Source: an uncultured Prevotellaceae bacterium (lineage in GTDB: Bacteria > Bacteroidota > Bacteroidia > Bacteroidales > Muribaculaceae). Taken from it: a stretch of DNA of 64,000 nt. Under the pieces are notes generated by a model. It worked only from the letters and a program-made list of their open reading frames with translations, made no database searches and was not told the origin of the DNA. The stretch spans positions 1 to 64,000 of the forward strand of contig ONKF01000013.1 of NCBI GenBank assembly GCA_900318335.1, written 5' to 3'. Numbering within the stretch: the stretch's first letter is position 1; each line of letters opens with the position of its first letter. Position numbers and translations under genes: made by a program. Shown here one piece after another: positions 6,500-15,641 of this stretch.

Positions 6500-7942
6500 T
6501 TAGTCCTTGCAGCAGTTCTTACGCTTACCCTTGACGATACCCACCTTGGAGCGGACGCAACGGAAGCCGATGTAGCTCCTCTGCTCGTTCTGGTACTCCC
6601 ACATGCGCAGGTCGGAGCGCAGGTTGTGCACGACATCCTTCCATGAACCGCCGCGAACGATCTTGCGCGACATCTTGTAGGGGTCCTCCTGTGCCACATA
6701 GTAGCGGTACTCGGGGTTGATGTCGTCGGTCATGCGGTCAATGCTCTCGGTATAGGCCGTCGAGGTCCACTCGCTCACGTTACCCGCCATGTCATACAGG
6801 CCGTAGTCGTTGGGCTCATAGGTGCCCACAGGCGAGGAGATGATGTAACCGTCCTTGACGTAGTTACCCTCGTCGGGCTTGAAGTTGGCATAGAAGCAGC
6901 CCTCGTCCACCGTCAGTGGCAGGTCACCCTCCCAGGGGTACTTGTTCTTGTTCTGGCCAGCACGGGCAGCAAACTCCCACTCGGCCTCGGTGGGCAGACG
7001 GAAGGGTTCCACATAGATGCCCTGATTGCCGAGCGACTTCTTCAGGAACTCAGTACGCCAGTGGCAGAATGCGTTGGCCTGTTCCCAGCTGACACCCACA
7101 ACGGGATAGTTGTTGTAGTTGCCGTTGGCGAAATACATGCGCACATAGGGCTCCTGGTAGGCATTCTCAAAGTCGTTGACCCAGCACGTGGTATCAGGAT
7201 ATATATTAACAATGTAGGTATTCAGGAAGTCGTAGTCGCTCTGCAGGGCGCGGGTGATAGTCTGACGCACGATGCGGCCCTCATCGTCCATGAAGGCGGT
7301 GTCCTTGCTGATGGTGGGAGCCGTGTAATCCACCTCGTGGTCGGTGTTGTAGTCACGGCGTGTGGCATCAAAGCGGTGCTTGCGCTTAGCGGCCTCGGTG
7401 AGGTTATAAATCTCGTAGCGGTAGTTCATCTGGGCAGCGTCAAGCTCCTTCACTCCCGTGATGGGGTTGATGCGATAAACGCTCTCGATGGCGCGCTCCT
7501 CGTCCTCACTGGGGTTCTTCCAGGGAATTGCCTTGTTCCAGTTGAGGTGCGGGGTGATGGGGTTACCTTCCTTGTCCTCCTCGATCTTGAACTCCTCGTT
7601 GCCACCATAGGCGGGGTCGGCGAGACGCTCACGGATAATCGAGTCACGCACCCAGTAAACAAACTGTTTGTACTTAGAATTGCTCACCTCCATCTCATCC
7701 ATCCAGAATGCGTCGACCGACACGCCATGGGCGGTCGAGTCGATACCCCAGATCGAGTCACGCTCGTTGGGACCCTCACGCATCGATCCCACGTCAACCA
7801 GCACCATACCAAAAGGTGTGGTCTCGTTAAACACGGTAGAGCCGACGCCGGTCACTTCACCGCCGCCAGAGCCACCCTTACGGACTGAGCTGCAGGAAAC
7901 AGTCGCCACGGCGACCAACAGTATCAGAAATAATTGTTTCAT
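6500..7942 (-). CDS. gldK: Type IX secretion outer-membrane lipoprotein GldK/PorK
   Basis: 480 residues. A lipoprotein signal (MKQLFLILLVAVATVSC, Cys17) would anchor it in the outer membrane. The rest is a formylglycine-generating-enzyme-like (FGE-sulfatase) fold, seen in PFGMVLVDVGSM near the start, LPTEAEWEFAARAG, YDMAGNVSEWTSTAY and VRGGSWKD to GFRCVRSK at the end. In GldK this fold is structural and not catalytic. With GldN it forms the large periplasmic ring. It starts 4 nt after the porP/sprF stop, so the genes are translationally close. The KRKNCCKD tail is short. Confidence 0.93.
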   Translation of the reverse strand: MKQLFLILLVAVATVSCSSVRKGGSGGGEVTGVGSTVFNETTPFGMVLVDVGSMREGPNERDSIWGIDSTAHGVSVDAFWMDEMEVSNSKYKQFVYWVRDSIIRERLADPAYGGNEEFKIEEDKEGNPITPHLNWNKAIPWKNPSEDEERAIESVYRINPITGVKELDAAQMNYRYEIYNLTEAAKRKHRFDATRRDYNTDHEVDYTAPTISKDTAFMDDEGRIVRQTITRALQSDYDFLNTYIVNIYPDTTCWVNDFENAYQEPYVRMYFANGNYNNYPVVGVSWEQANAFCHWRTEFLKKSLGNQGIYVEPFRLPTEAEWEFAARAGQNKNKYPWEGDLPLTVDEGCFYANFKPDEGNYVKDGYIISSPVGTYEPNDYGLYDMAGNVSEWTSTAYTESIDRMTDDINPEYRYYVAQEDPYKMSRKIVRGGSWKDVVHNLRSDLRMWEYQNEQRSYIGFRCVRSKVGIVKGKRKNCCKD

Positions 7943-7946
7943 ATTC

Positions 7947-8930
7947 TTACATTAAGCGTACGCTTTTTTGTTTGTTCTTGTTCTTCTCGCGGTTGTCGAG
8001 CTTCACGTTATAGGTCACAAACACCTCGTGGCTACCGAATGTCGCCTTGCTGATGGCCGACACCGGGTAGTCATAGGCATAGCCGATGTAGGCATCTTTA
8101 AGGTTCACACCGATGAAAGCAGTCACCGCATCCTTCCAGCGGTAGCCGGCACCGATGTTCAGCATGCGGTTATAACGCATGACAGCAGCCACCTGGGCTG
8201 TCCATGCCTTGGTGTCGGTGACGAACATAGCCGAGGGCTGTATTTCAAATAACGTATTATTGAAGGGAATATTGCCGCCACCCATAAAATAATAGGTGCG
8301 TCTCACGTTGAACTCATAGTAATCGAGAGTCTCACGGGAAATCTTCAAATTAATCGATGGCGAGGTCACATGGGTCATCGAGAAGCCTGCCCAATAGTGG
8401 GGTGCCGAAAAATAGACGCCCACGTTGGCATCGAATGCGGTACCCGACACATCCTGCGTGGGAATGGCCTCGTCATTGCCCTGATGGGTTTCATCCTCGG
8501 GCATGACGACATCCTTGCCGCGGAAAGTCTGCGAGAAAATACCCGGCTGGATACCGACACTCAGGGTCTTGCGGCCGAAGCGCTTTTTCCACGCGATCTG
8601 TGCGCCAATGCGGGTGTTGGTGTACAGACCGATGCGCTCAAACTCAGCCTTCACGCCCAGTCCCAACCGCTGCTCAAGCAACTTGTAGGGCATATCTACC
8701 GTGAGGAAGAAAGTCATGGGCGCATGCTTGAAGTCCACCCACTGCATGCGGCTGCCCAGGGTCATGTGGATTACATTATCATCACCTGCTACAGCAGGGT
8801 TATAGTAGGACTTGCCCACCCAGAAGTGGGAAAATGCCGCATCGGTCTGTGCCAATGCGCAAAGCGTCACAACGGCACCCAGTGCCATTGTGACCAACAA
8901 ACGTTTTATGTCATGCAACTTTCTTGTCAT
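7947..8930 (-). CDS. porP: PorP/SprF family type IX secretion outer-membrane protein
   Basis: 327 residues. The start region has a signal peptide (LLVTMALGAVVTLCALAQ) followed by the PorP/SprF opening TDAAFSHFWVGKSYYNPAVAG. The rest is rich in alternating beta-strand segments ending in VFVTYNVKL, as expected for an outer-membrane barrel. SprF/PorP proteins link the translocon to the GldKN ring. A TTG at 8954 would extend the frame by 8 residues and overlap the upstream gene; I chose ATG at 8930, 16 nt after that stop. The position just before gldK is the standard por gene order. Confidence 0.88.
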   Translation of the reverse strand: MTRKLHDIKRLLVTMALGAVVTLCALAQTDAAFSHFWVGKSYYNPAVAGDDNVIHMTLGSRMQWVDFKHAPMTFFLTVDMPYKLLEQRLGLGVKAEFERIGLYTNTRIGAQIAWKKRFGRKTLSVGIQPGIFSQTFRGKDVVMPEDETHQGNDEAIPTQDVSGTAFDANVGVYFSAPHYWAGFSMTHVTSPSINLKISRETLDYYEFNVRRTYYFMGGGNIPFNNTLFEIQPSAMFVTDTKAWTAQVAAVMRYNRMLNIGAGYRWKDAVTAFIGVNLKDAYIGYAYDYPVSAISKATFGSHEVFVTYNVKLDNREKNKNKQKSVRLM

Positions 8931-8946
8931 CAATTGTTGCTCGTTT

Positions 8947-9693
8947 TCATTCAAAGTAGAATGTGACCACCACCATATCGTTCTTTATCTTGTTGACGCT
9001 CTGGGTAAAGCGGTACAAATCGGGATTATCCTCAAGGTCAGGACGGTTGCGCTCCAGCAGATTCTTCAGGCCGAAACAGAACTTGATTTCGGGACAAAGC
9101 TTGAAGAACGGCATATAGATGTCAAATCCCATGCCCACGGTGAGCATCACGTCATTTCTCTTGAGGCGGTACTGATCGCTACGGTCCTTGGCCAAGTCAC
9201 AGGTGTACATCGCACCGGCAGTGAAGTAGGGTCGCAAGTTGTGGTAGCGTTTAGCGCTCATCTTCAGGTCAATGGGGACCACAATGTAAGTGGACTTGAT
9301 ATTCTGGCTCTGCTTGTAGTGGCTCTGTTCCACCCAATCGGGATTGCCCCTGTGGTTAAGGAAGCGCACCACTTTATTACCAAAATACAAACCTGGCGAC
9401 ACCCTCAAGTTGAAGTGCTCGTGTAGCCTCAAGTCGGCGAGCACGTTCACACTGAAGCCCGGTGAGTGAGAGGGCACGTCGGCATACCACTCCTCGCCGT
9501 CATCGGTGACGAAGCCGTTGTTGGTAATGGCGATATTCTGGAAATTCATACCCACCGAGAAGCCTAAGTGCACCTTCTTGGTGTCGGCATAGGGGCGGTT
9601 CAGAATCATGTCATTATCCTGGGCATGCACACTTGCGCACCCCAGCAGCATCAGCACCGTCAATGCAATATGTCTCAGCTTAGTCAGGTCCAT
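8947..9693 (-). CDS. porT: PorT-like outer-membrane beta-barrel protein
   Basis: 248 residues. A signal peptide (MDLTKLRHIALTVLMLLGCASVHA) is followed by a PorT-type opening with KVHLGFSVGMNFQNIAITNN and a series of amphipathic strands: SPGLYFGNKVVRF, YIVVPIDLKMSAK, LRPYFTAGAMYTCDLA. PorT is required for type IX secretion and belongs to the outer-membrane beta-barrel family. It is the first gene of the por/gld operon seen here and ends 16 nt before porP. The family assignment rests on motif style and context, so the exact PorT orthology is an inference. Confidence 0.8.
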   Translation of the reverse strand: MDLTKLRHIALTVLMLLGCASVHAQDNDMILNRPYADTKKVHLGFSVGMNFQNIAITNNGFVTDDGEEWYADVPSHSPGFSVNVLADLRLHEHFNLRVSPGLYFGNKVVRFLNHRGNPDWVEQSHYKQSQNIKSTYIVVPIDLKMSAKRYHNLRPYFTAGAMYTCDLAKDRSDQYRLKRNDVMLTVGMGFDIYMPFFKLCPEIKFCFGLKNLLERNRPDLEDNPDLYRFTQSVNKIKNDMVVVTFYFE

Positions 9694-9799
9694 TTACCCA
9701 TATAAACGCAAATTTTCTTCGGTTATTGCTCAAATTGTAAAAAACTGTTACAAAACCCTCATGAGACAACCACCTCATCCTCCCTCGGCAAATCAATAA

Positions 9800-10846
9800 T
9801 TATAATGAGCCTTTTGGAGCCAGCAATCTGGACACGGGCCGCGTAAAATAACGGTTCACCAGCCATGCCAACGGCAGCAGCAGGGGGAACACAAACCACG
9901 CCAACTCATGATAGATATCGAGGCCAAAGTGACCTGCCAGCGGGGAAATCCAGTAGTTGAAAATATGAAACGCCACAAATTGCAGCACATATATCTCAAA
10001 ACTCACCTTTCCCAGCCACTGCAGCGGCCAGCACAGCAACAGGCGGCCCACAGCGCCCTCCTGACCATCAAGAAACGCAAAGGCCAGCAATATCGCCCCC
10101 TGAGGCAGGTACCAGTTAATGACATCCTCCCAGGGTTTGAGCCATGTGGTGGTCACGTTGACCGTAATCACTACTGCAAGCAACAGCAAGACACCCACCT
10201 CGATGCAGGTAGCCGCGCGGTATCCCACCACTGGGTAACGGTCGCGCAAGACGCGGTAGAGGTGGAAGAGGAGCAGTCCCACCGTGATGTCAACCACATG
10301 GGACAAAGGGTTGACCACCACCACCTCACGGCCGGGGATGTCGAGTGGCACCAGGATGGCCATCAAGGCCAACGTCAAGACAGCAGTCAACGCGATCTTG
10401 TAACGCAGTCGCCAGCGCCCGATGCAACGGGCAACCAGCGGATAGGCAGCATAGCAGAATACCAGCACACTCATATACCACGCGACAGGATTGATGCCGT
10501 AATGCACATGGTGGACGGGCGACCACGACTGCAAGAGCAGGGCGACCAATGATGCCGTACCCCAATCGAGGTCAGACGGAGTATAGACCAATGCCAGCAA
10601 GACAAGGGCGGCAAGCGCCAACCAGTGCAGAGGGTAGATGCGCAGGAAACGCTTAAAGACAAAATCACGGTATCCGCCCGAGGTGAGCCGGTCAAACGGA
10701 TGCCTCATGGCCAGCAGGAAGGCGCTGGAGAGGAAAAAAAACGTCACTCCGGTCACCGCGATATTCCATATCCAGCCCCAACCGGCATGGAATAGCACCA
10801 CGGTAACTGCCATGAGTCCTCGCCACGAGTTGATTGTCTTAATCAT
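9800..10846 (-). CDS. Membrane acyltransferase (OafA/YrhL type, acyltransferase 3)
   Basis: 348 residues with about ten hydrophobic segments. The N-terminal SWRGLMAVTVVLFHAGWG carries the Arg and His expected in acyltransferase-3 enzymes, which transfer acetyl or other acyl groups from the cytoplasm to sugars on the other side of the membrane. FKRFLRIYPLHWLAL is a second family hallmark. It stands divergently beside the exopolysaccharide flippase, so it probably decorates the polysaccharide made by this locus. The exact acyl group and acceptor cannot be read from the sequence. A weak -7 box TAATTTCG lies at 10898-10891 upstream. Confidence 0.85.
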   Translation of the reverse strand: MIKTINSWRGLMAVTVVLFHAGWGWIWNIAVTGVTFFFLSSAFLLAMRHPFDRLTSGGYRDFVFKRFLRIYPLHWLALAALVLLALVYTPSDLDWGTASLVALLLQSWSPVHHVHYGINPVAWYMSVLVFCYAAYPLVARCIGRWRLRYKIALTAVLTLALMAILVPLDIPGREVVVVNPLSHVVDITVGLLLFHLYRVLRDRYPVVGYRAATCIEVGVLLLLAVVITVNVTTTWLKPWEDVINWYLPQGAILLAFAFLDGQEGAVGRLLLCWPLQWLGKVSFEIYVLQFVAFHIFNYWISPLAGHFGLDIYHELAWFVFPLLLPLAWLVNRYFTRPVSRLLAPKGSL

Positions 10847-10940
10847 TTAATAACGATGGTTTACAGCTGCGCACTTACAGTTTGGGGGTGCGAAATTACA
10901 AACATTTGATGAAAGAAGGTGCAAAAACTCAAGTTTTTTG

Positions 10941-10948
10941 TAACTTTG
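10941..10948 (+). promoter_or_regulatory. -7 box for the exopolysaccharide operon
   Basis: TAACTTTG matches the Bacteroidota -7 box exactly. The -33 region has no good TTG at the right spacing. Transcription would begin near 10952, only about 8 nt before the flippase ATG, giving a nearly leaderless mRNA. Confidence 0.55.
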
Positions 10949-10959
10949 CAGCCGCAAAA

Positions 10960-12414
10960 ATGACAAAGAAAGGCGAAGAGGCAAATATTAAGGCAAAAAG
11001 CCGAAGTTCTAAATTCCTGAAGGACATCGGTATATATGCCATCGGAAACATCGGTTCCAAGATCATCACGTTCATGATGGTGCCGATGTACACCTACTTT
11101 GTCCACGACACATCCGACTTTGGCTATTATGACCTGTGCTTGACCGTGTGCCTGCTGCTCATGCCGTTTGTCACGGTGCAGCTGCGCGACGGCGCCTTCA
11201 GGTTCCTGCTCGACTGCGATGACGAGAACCAGCGTCAGCGCATCGTCACATTTGTGTCCCACACGATGGTGACGACGATTGCCGTGTCGGGCATCATAGC
11301 ATTGTTGATGGCGATGTTCACCAACATCGGATACCTGGGCTATGCCTTCGGGCTGCTTATCGCAATGTCTTTACAGGAAGTTTACTCTCAGGTTTTCAGG
11401 GGATTAAGAAATAACCGAGCCTTTGTTACCGTGGGTATCCTGTCGGCCTTGGGCATCGGTGTGTTCAGCATCTGGTTTGTCGCCGGCCTGGGATGGGGCA
11501 TCAAGGGCATCTTTATGGCCAATATCTTTGCCCGTGTGCTCGCATTGGTACTGGTTGAGTCCCGCGTGCGGCTCATCACACGCCACACCCACTGGGGCCT
11601 CAATGCCGGCAAGGTGGGGCGCGACATCCTGCGCTACACCCTGCCCTTGTTGCCTGGCTCATTGTGCTGGTGGCTCACAGGCAGTAGCGACCGTCTGTTT
11701 ATCACTCATTATCTGGGACTTGACGACAACGGCGTGTATGCTGTGGCCATCCGATTCACGGGCATCATCTACACGCTGGCCATCATCTTCTACCAGGCAT
11801 GGCAGGAGACCGCCATCCTGCAATACAACAGTCCCGACCGCGACCGCTTCTTCTCCAAGATGTTCAACAGTTACATCTTCCTGCTGGCGCTCATCCTGGT
11901 GGGCTATGTGTTCTTGCTCAAGGTCAATTACGGCTGGCTTGTCGCCGACGAATACAGCGAGAGCCTCAAGTATATTTATCCGTTGGGACTGTCGGCGGTG
12001 GTATTTGCTCTGGCGGCGTTCTTTGACATGGGCTACCAGTGCGCCAAGGACACCCCGCGCACCCTGCCCGCCATCATCCTGGCAGCCATTGTCAACGTGG
12101 CCCTCAACTTCGCCTTGATCAAGCCGCTGGGCGTGTATGGCGTGATCATCACCCAACTGGTGACCTACCTGGTGCTGTTCACCTACCGCTGGCATGACAT
12201 GAAACGCTATTTCATCCTCAAGATAGACAAGCGCACGGCAGTGCCCATCCTGATGATGCTGTTGAGCATCGTACCCTTCTACTTCAATGACAACAAGATG
12301 GTTGACATCGCCTTTATGGTCGCTGCCATCGCCCTGATGGCATGGATGTGCCGCCATGAGTTGCGGGAGCAAATCGTGGCAAAAATCACTAAAACTGCAC
12401 ACTCTACAAAATAA
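10960..12414 (+). CDS. Polysaccharide flippase (Wzx-like, MOP superfamily)
   Basis: 484 residues with about 12-14 membrane helices. The segment FLKDIGIYAIGNIGSKIITFMMVPMYT is typical of the first helices of Wzx and MatE-like transporters, which flip undecaprenyl-linked repeat units across the inner membrane. The frame is open from 10882, but the extra residues span the promoter; MTKKGEEANIK at 10960 is the logical start, just after the -7 box. It opens a plus-strand series leading to wza, wzc and wzy homologues, so it belongs to a Wzx/Wzy-dependent polysaccharide pathway. The gap to the export lipoprotein is 56 nt. Confidence 0.88.
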   Translation: MTKKGEEANIKAKSRSSKFLKDIGIYAIGNIGSKIITFMMVPMYTYFVHDTSDFGYYDLCLTVCLLLMPFVTVQLRDGAFRFLLDCDDENQRQRIVTFVSHTMVTTIAVSGIIALLMAMFTNIGYLGYAFGLLIAMSLQEVYSQVFRGLRNNRAFVTVGILSALGIGVFSIWFVAGLGWGIKGIFMANIFARVLALVLVESRVRLITRHTHWGLNAGKVGRDILRYTLPLLPGSLCWWLTGSSDRLFITHYLGLDDNGVYAVAIRFTGIIYTLAIIFYQAWQETAILQYNSPDRDRFFSKMFNSYIFLLALILVGYVFLLKVNYGWLVADEYSESLKYIYPLGLSAVVFALAAFFDMGYQCAKDTPRTLPAIILAAIVNVALNFALIKPLGVYGVIITQLVTYLVLFTYRWHDMKRYFILKIDKRTAVPILMMLLSIVPFYFNDNKMVDIAFMVAAIALMAWMCRHELREQIVAKITKTAHSTK

Positions 12415-12470
12415 TTACACGTTATCCTCGTTTTGATAGTAAGTAAATACTATTCAACAATTACAACCGT

Positions 12471-13277
12471 ATGAAATCAAGATTACTTATAATGCTGGTT
12501 GCTGCGGCCACGTTGCTGTCATGCACATCCACCAAGGAAAACTCCCTTGCCTACTTTAAGGACCTGGAAACCAGCCCAAACGGCACCTTAGCCAATCCAC
12601 AGGGCATCTATCCCATCCGCATCCAGCCCGATGACGAGCTGGTCATCGTTGTAACCTCGGCCGTGCCCGAGGCTACCGCAGCCTATAACCTGCCGATGGA
12701 CAATCCCGCCACCCGCGGCAACCTGCGCCAGACGACCCAGCCCCGCACCCAGACCTATATCGTCGATGACCAGGGCTATATCATGATGCCCGTGCTGGGA
12801 CGCATCTACGTCAACGGCAAGACCCTGGGTGAGATTTCGAAGGAAATCACCGCCATGGTGGCCAAGGACGTTCATGACCCCTATGTCCGCGTGGACATCG
12901 TCAACTTCTCGGTCGATGTGATGGGCGAGGTCAAGAATCCGCAGCGCGTGTATTCTGGTCACGAGCACTTCACCATCCTCGACGCCTTGTCGCAGTGTGG
13001 CGACCTGACCGAGTATGGCAAGCGCGACCACGTGTATGTCATCCGCACCGAGGAGGGCAAGCGCGCCTATCACCGTCTGGACCTCACCAACAGCGAGGTG
13101 TTCAACTCGCCTTACTTCTACCTCAAGCAGAACGACGTCGTGTATGTGGAGCCTAACCAGATCCGCATCGACAATTCCAAGTATAACCAGAACAACGCAT
13201 TCAAGTTGTCGGTCATCTCGACGGTCGTGAGCAGCGTGTCGGTCATCGCATCGCTCATCATCGCGCTCACCCGCTAA
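12471..13277 (+). CDS. Polysaccharide export lipoprotein (Wza-like)
   Basis: 268 residues. The lipoprotein signal MKSRLLIMLVAAATLLSC places the lipidated Cys at 18. A polysaccharide-export domain follows (IRIQPDDELVIVVTS to YIMMPVLGRIYVNGKTL), then an SLBB-like domain (VDVMGEVKNPQRVYSGHEHFTILDALS). A C-terminal hydrophobic stretch (VISTVVSSVSVIASLIIAL) could be the membrane-crossing helix typical of Wza. It would form the outer-membrane channel for the polymer and contact the Wzc homologue encoded 18 nt downstream. Confidence 0.9.
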   Translation: MKSRLLIMLVAAATLLSCTSTKENSLAYFKDLETSPNGTLANPQGIYPIRIQPDDELVIVVTSAVPEATAAYNLPMDNPATRGNLRQTTQPRTQTYIVDDQGYIMMPVLGRIYVNGKTLGEISKEITAMVAKDVHDPYVRVDIVNFSVDVMGEVKNPQRVYSGHEHFTILDALSQCGDLTEYGKRDHVYVIRTEEGKRAYHRLDLTNSEVFNSPYFYLKQNDVVYVEPNQIRIDNSKYNQNNAFKLSVISTVVSSVSVIASLIIALTR

Positions 13278-13295
13278 TCACAATTCAAGAACATC

Positions 13296-15623
13296 ATGGC
13301 AAAATTCAACACACCTCCTACTGCTCAACAAGAGGAGCAGATTGTGGATTTCAGCGCCTTTGTGCGCAAGTACAAGCGATACTGGTGGCTCTTCCTGTTA
13401 TCGCTCGTGGCTTGTATTTCACTGGCATTTGTCTATCTCAAGTTTGCCAAGCGCATCTATAACGTCAAGGCAGTCGTGCTCGTTGCCCAGGAGGATAACG
13501 GTGCCGGCGCCGGTGCCAGCCTGCTCAAGAGCATGAAACTCATGGGCCAGGGCAGCAAGGTCGATGATGAGATGATCGTCTTCTCGTCCCAAGAGTTGTG
13601 CACCCAAGTCGTCAAGCAGCTGGGCATCAACCACAGCTACCTTGAGGACAAGGGATGGTACAAACCCGAGAAAGACCACTATAACACCTCGCCCATCGAG
13701 GTCATCGCCCCCGAGGAGATGTTTGACACCCTCTCGAGCGTCAAGTTCAAGATTGACTTGGACAAGACAGGCAAGGCCAACATCAGGGCCACCAGCGGCA
13801 AGGACAAACTAGCCAACGTCAAGGGAGTCACCCTGCCCACGACGCTGAAGACCACCTACGGCACCTTTGCCATCAAGGCCACCGATAAATACAAGCAGGG
13901 CAAGCCCTGCCACATCACTGCCCGCCTGACGGGTAACCAGATTATGGGCGAACGCCTGAATAAGCGCATCAAGGTTAAGTTGGCCACCAAGAAGTCCAAC
14001 GGCATCAACCTGAACATTGCCGAGAACAACAAGTCGCGCGGCAAGGACATCCTCAACAAGCTCATTGAGCTGTATAACGAGCGCGGCCAGCACGAGAAGG
14101 ACGAGCAGGCCATCAATACCGCCAAGTTCATCGACGAGCGTCTGGCACTCATCTACAAGGGGCTGACCAGCAGCGAGGCCGACATCGAGTCCTACAAGCG
14201 TGCCCACAAGATTGTGGATCCCGAGTTGCAGGTCAAGTCGGCTATTGCTAAACAGGAGCTCAGCGACCGTGCCATCATCAAGCTGGAAACCAACAGGCAA
14301 CTGCTGGGCATGGTCAGGGACTTTGTCAACAATCCCGCCAACAAGCATAGCTATATCCCCTTTGAAGTGGACTCGAGCGCCGCATCAGGTTCCATCAGGG
14401 CTTATAACAACCTGCTCGCCAAGCGCCAGGAACTGGCACAGTCGGCCAAGGGCGACAACCTTGCCCTCAAGCAGATTGATGAACAGATCGAGACCATGCA
14501 CCACAACGTGCTGCAAGGCCTCAACAGCTCTATCAAGGGCGTTGACATGCAGCTGAACAAGGTTCGCGGCCAGGCCAACCAGACGGCCGGCGACCTGGGC
14601 CAAGTGCCCACCCAGGAGCGTGAGGCCCGTGAGCTGCTGCGTCAGCAGGGCATCCAGAACACGCTCTACACCTTCCTGCTCGAGAAGCGCGAGGAGAACG
14701 CCCTCGTGCTCGCCGCCACGACCCCCAAGGGCAAAATCGTGGACCATGCCTATTCCGAGACCACGCCCGTGAGTCCCAACAAGATGATTATCCTGGCCAT
14801 GGCACTGCTGGCAGGCTTGATGCTGCCCATGATGCTCGTGTACCTGAAGGACCTGTTCACCACCAAGTTCTCCAATCAGGAGGAACTCGAGGAGATTTCC
14901 CAGGTGCCCTTCATCGGCCATATCCACCACAACCGCCACAATACCCAGCTGGTTGTCAGGGACGGCAAGACTTCCTCGATTGTGGAGCTCTTCCGCTATG
15001 TGCGTAACAATCTGCAGTTCCTGCTCAACAAGGAGGACGACAAGGTCATCCTGGTCACCAGCAGCATCAGTGGCGAGGGCAAGTCGTTCATCAGCACCAA
15101 CATCGCCTCGTCGTTTGCCCTGCTGGGCAAGCGTGTGGCCCTGGTAGGCATGGACATCCGCAACCCCAAGCTGGCTCAGATGCTCAACCTCAACGAGATG
15201 CCTGGTGTGACCAGTTACCTGTCGCGCAGTGATGTCTCGCTCGAGCAAGTCGCCCAGCCCTGCAAGGAGGTCAACGGCATGGACGTGTTTGTCGGTGGCG
15301 CTATCCCGCCCAACCCGTCGGAGTTGCTGCTGAGCGACCGCGTGAAGGACTTCTTCAACGACCTGCGTGAACACTATGACGTGATTATCGTGGATTCGGC
15401 TCCCGTTGCCCAGGTGAGCGACAGCTTCGCCCTGGACAAGTACAGCAACGCCACGGTCTATGTCACCCGCGCCAACTACACGCGCCGCAACCTCATCAAG
15501 TTCATGAACCGCATCGCCGCCAACAAGCAGCTGAAGAACATGTGCGTTGTTCTGAACGATACCAAACCGAGCAACGACAACACCTACGGCTACGGCATCA
15601 CCAACAACAAGGACGAGGATTAA
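13296..15623 (+). CDS. Polysaccharide co-polymerase / BY-kinase (Wzc-like)
   Basis: 775 residues. A Wzz domain lies between two membrane helices (about 28-50 and 497-520), with a long coiled-coil periplasmic part. The cytoplasmic tyrosine-kinase domain has Walker A TSSISGEGKS (near 590), Walker A' VALVGMDIRNP (near 615) and Walker B VIIVDSAP (near 695). Such proteins set polymer length and control export through cycles of tail phosphorylation. The tail here, NTYGYGITNNKDED, has only two Tyr, fewer than the cluster in E. coli Wzc. It follows the Wza-like gene by 18 nt and precedes the Wzy-like gene by 18 nt, forming one operon. Confidence 0.92.
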   Translation: MAKFNTPPTAQQEEQIVDFSAFVRKYKRYWWLFLLSLVACISLAFVYLKFAKRIYNVKAVVLVAQEDNGAGAGASLLKSMKLMGQGSKVDDEMIVFSSQELCTQVVKQLGINHSYLEDKGWYKPEKDHYNTSPIEVIAPEEMFDTLSSVKFKIDLDKTGKANIRATSGKDKLANVKGVTLPTTLKTTYGTFAIKATDKYKQGKPCHITARLTGNQIMGERLNKRIKVKLATKKSNGINLNIAENNKSRGKDILNKLIELYNERGQHEKDEQAINTAKFIDERLALIYKGLTSSEADIESYKRAHKIVDPELQVKSAIAKQELSDRAIIKLETNRQLLGMVRDFVNNPANKHSYIPFEVDSSAASGSIRAYNNLLAKRQELAQSAKGDNLALKQIDEQIETMHHNVLQGLNSSIKGVDMQLNKVRGQANQTAGDLGQVPTQEREARELLRQQGIQNTLYTFLLEKREENALVLAATTPKGKIVDHAYSETTPVSPNKMIILAMALLAGLMLPMMLVYLKDLFTTKFSNQEELEEISQVPFIGHIHHNRHNTQLVVRDGKTSSIVELFRYVRNNLQFLLNKEDDKVILVTSSISGEGKSFISTNIASSFALLGKRVALVGMDIRNPKLAQMLNLNEMPGVTSYLSRSDVSLEQVAQPCKEVNGMDVFVGGAIPPNPSELLLSDRVKDFFNDLREHYDVIIVDSAPVAQVSDSFALDKYSNATVYVTRANYTRRNLIKFMNRIAANKQLKNMCVVLNDTKPSNDNTYGYGITNNKDED

Positions 15624-15641
15624 CCCCACGACACATTGTAG

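Noticed and set aside
14385-15629. Minus-strand frame of 414 codons inside the Wzc-like gene
   Set aside because: It is the mirror of a real gene with Walker motifs. Its Leu/Val/Gly/His-rich composition is typical of antisense shadow frames in this genome.
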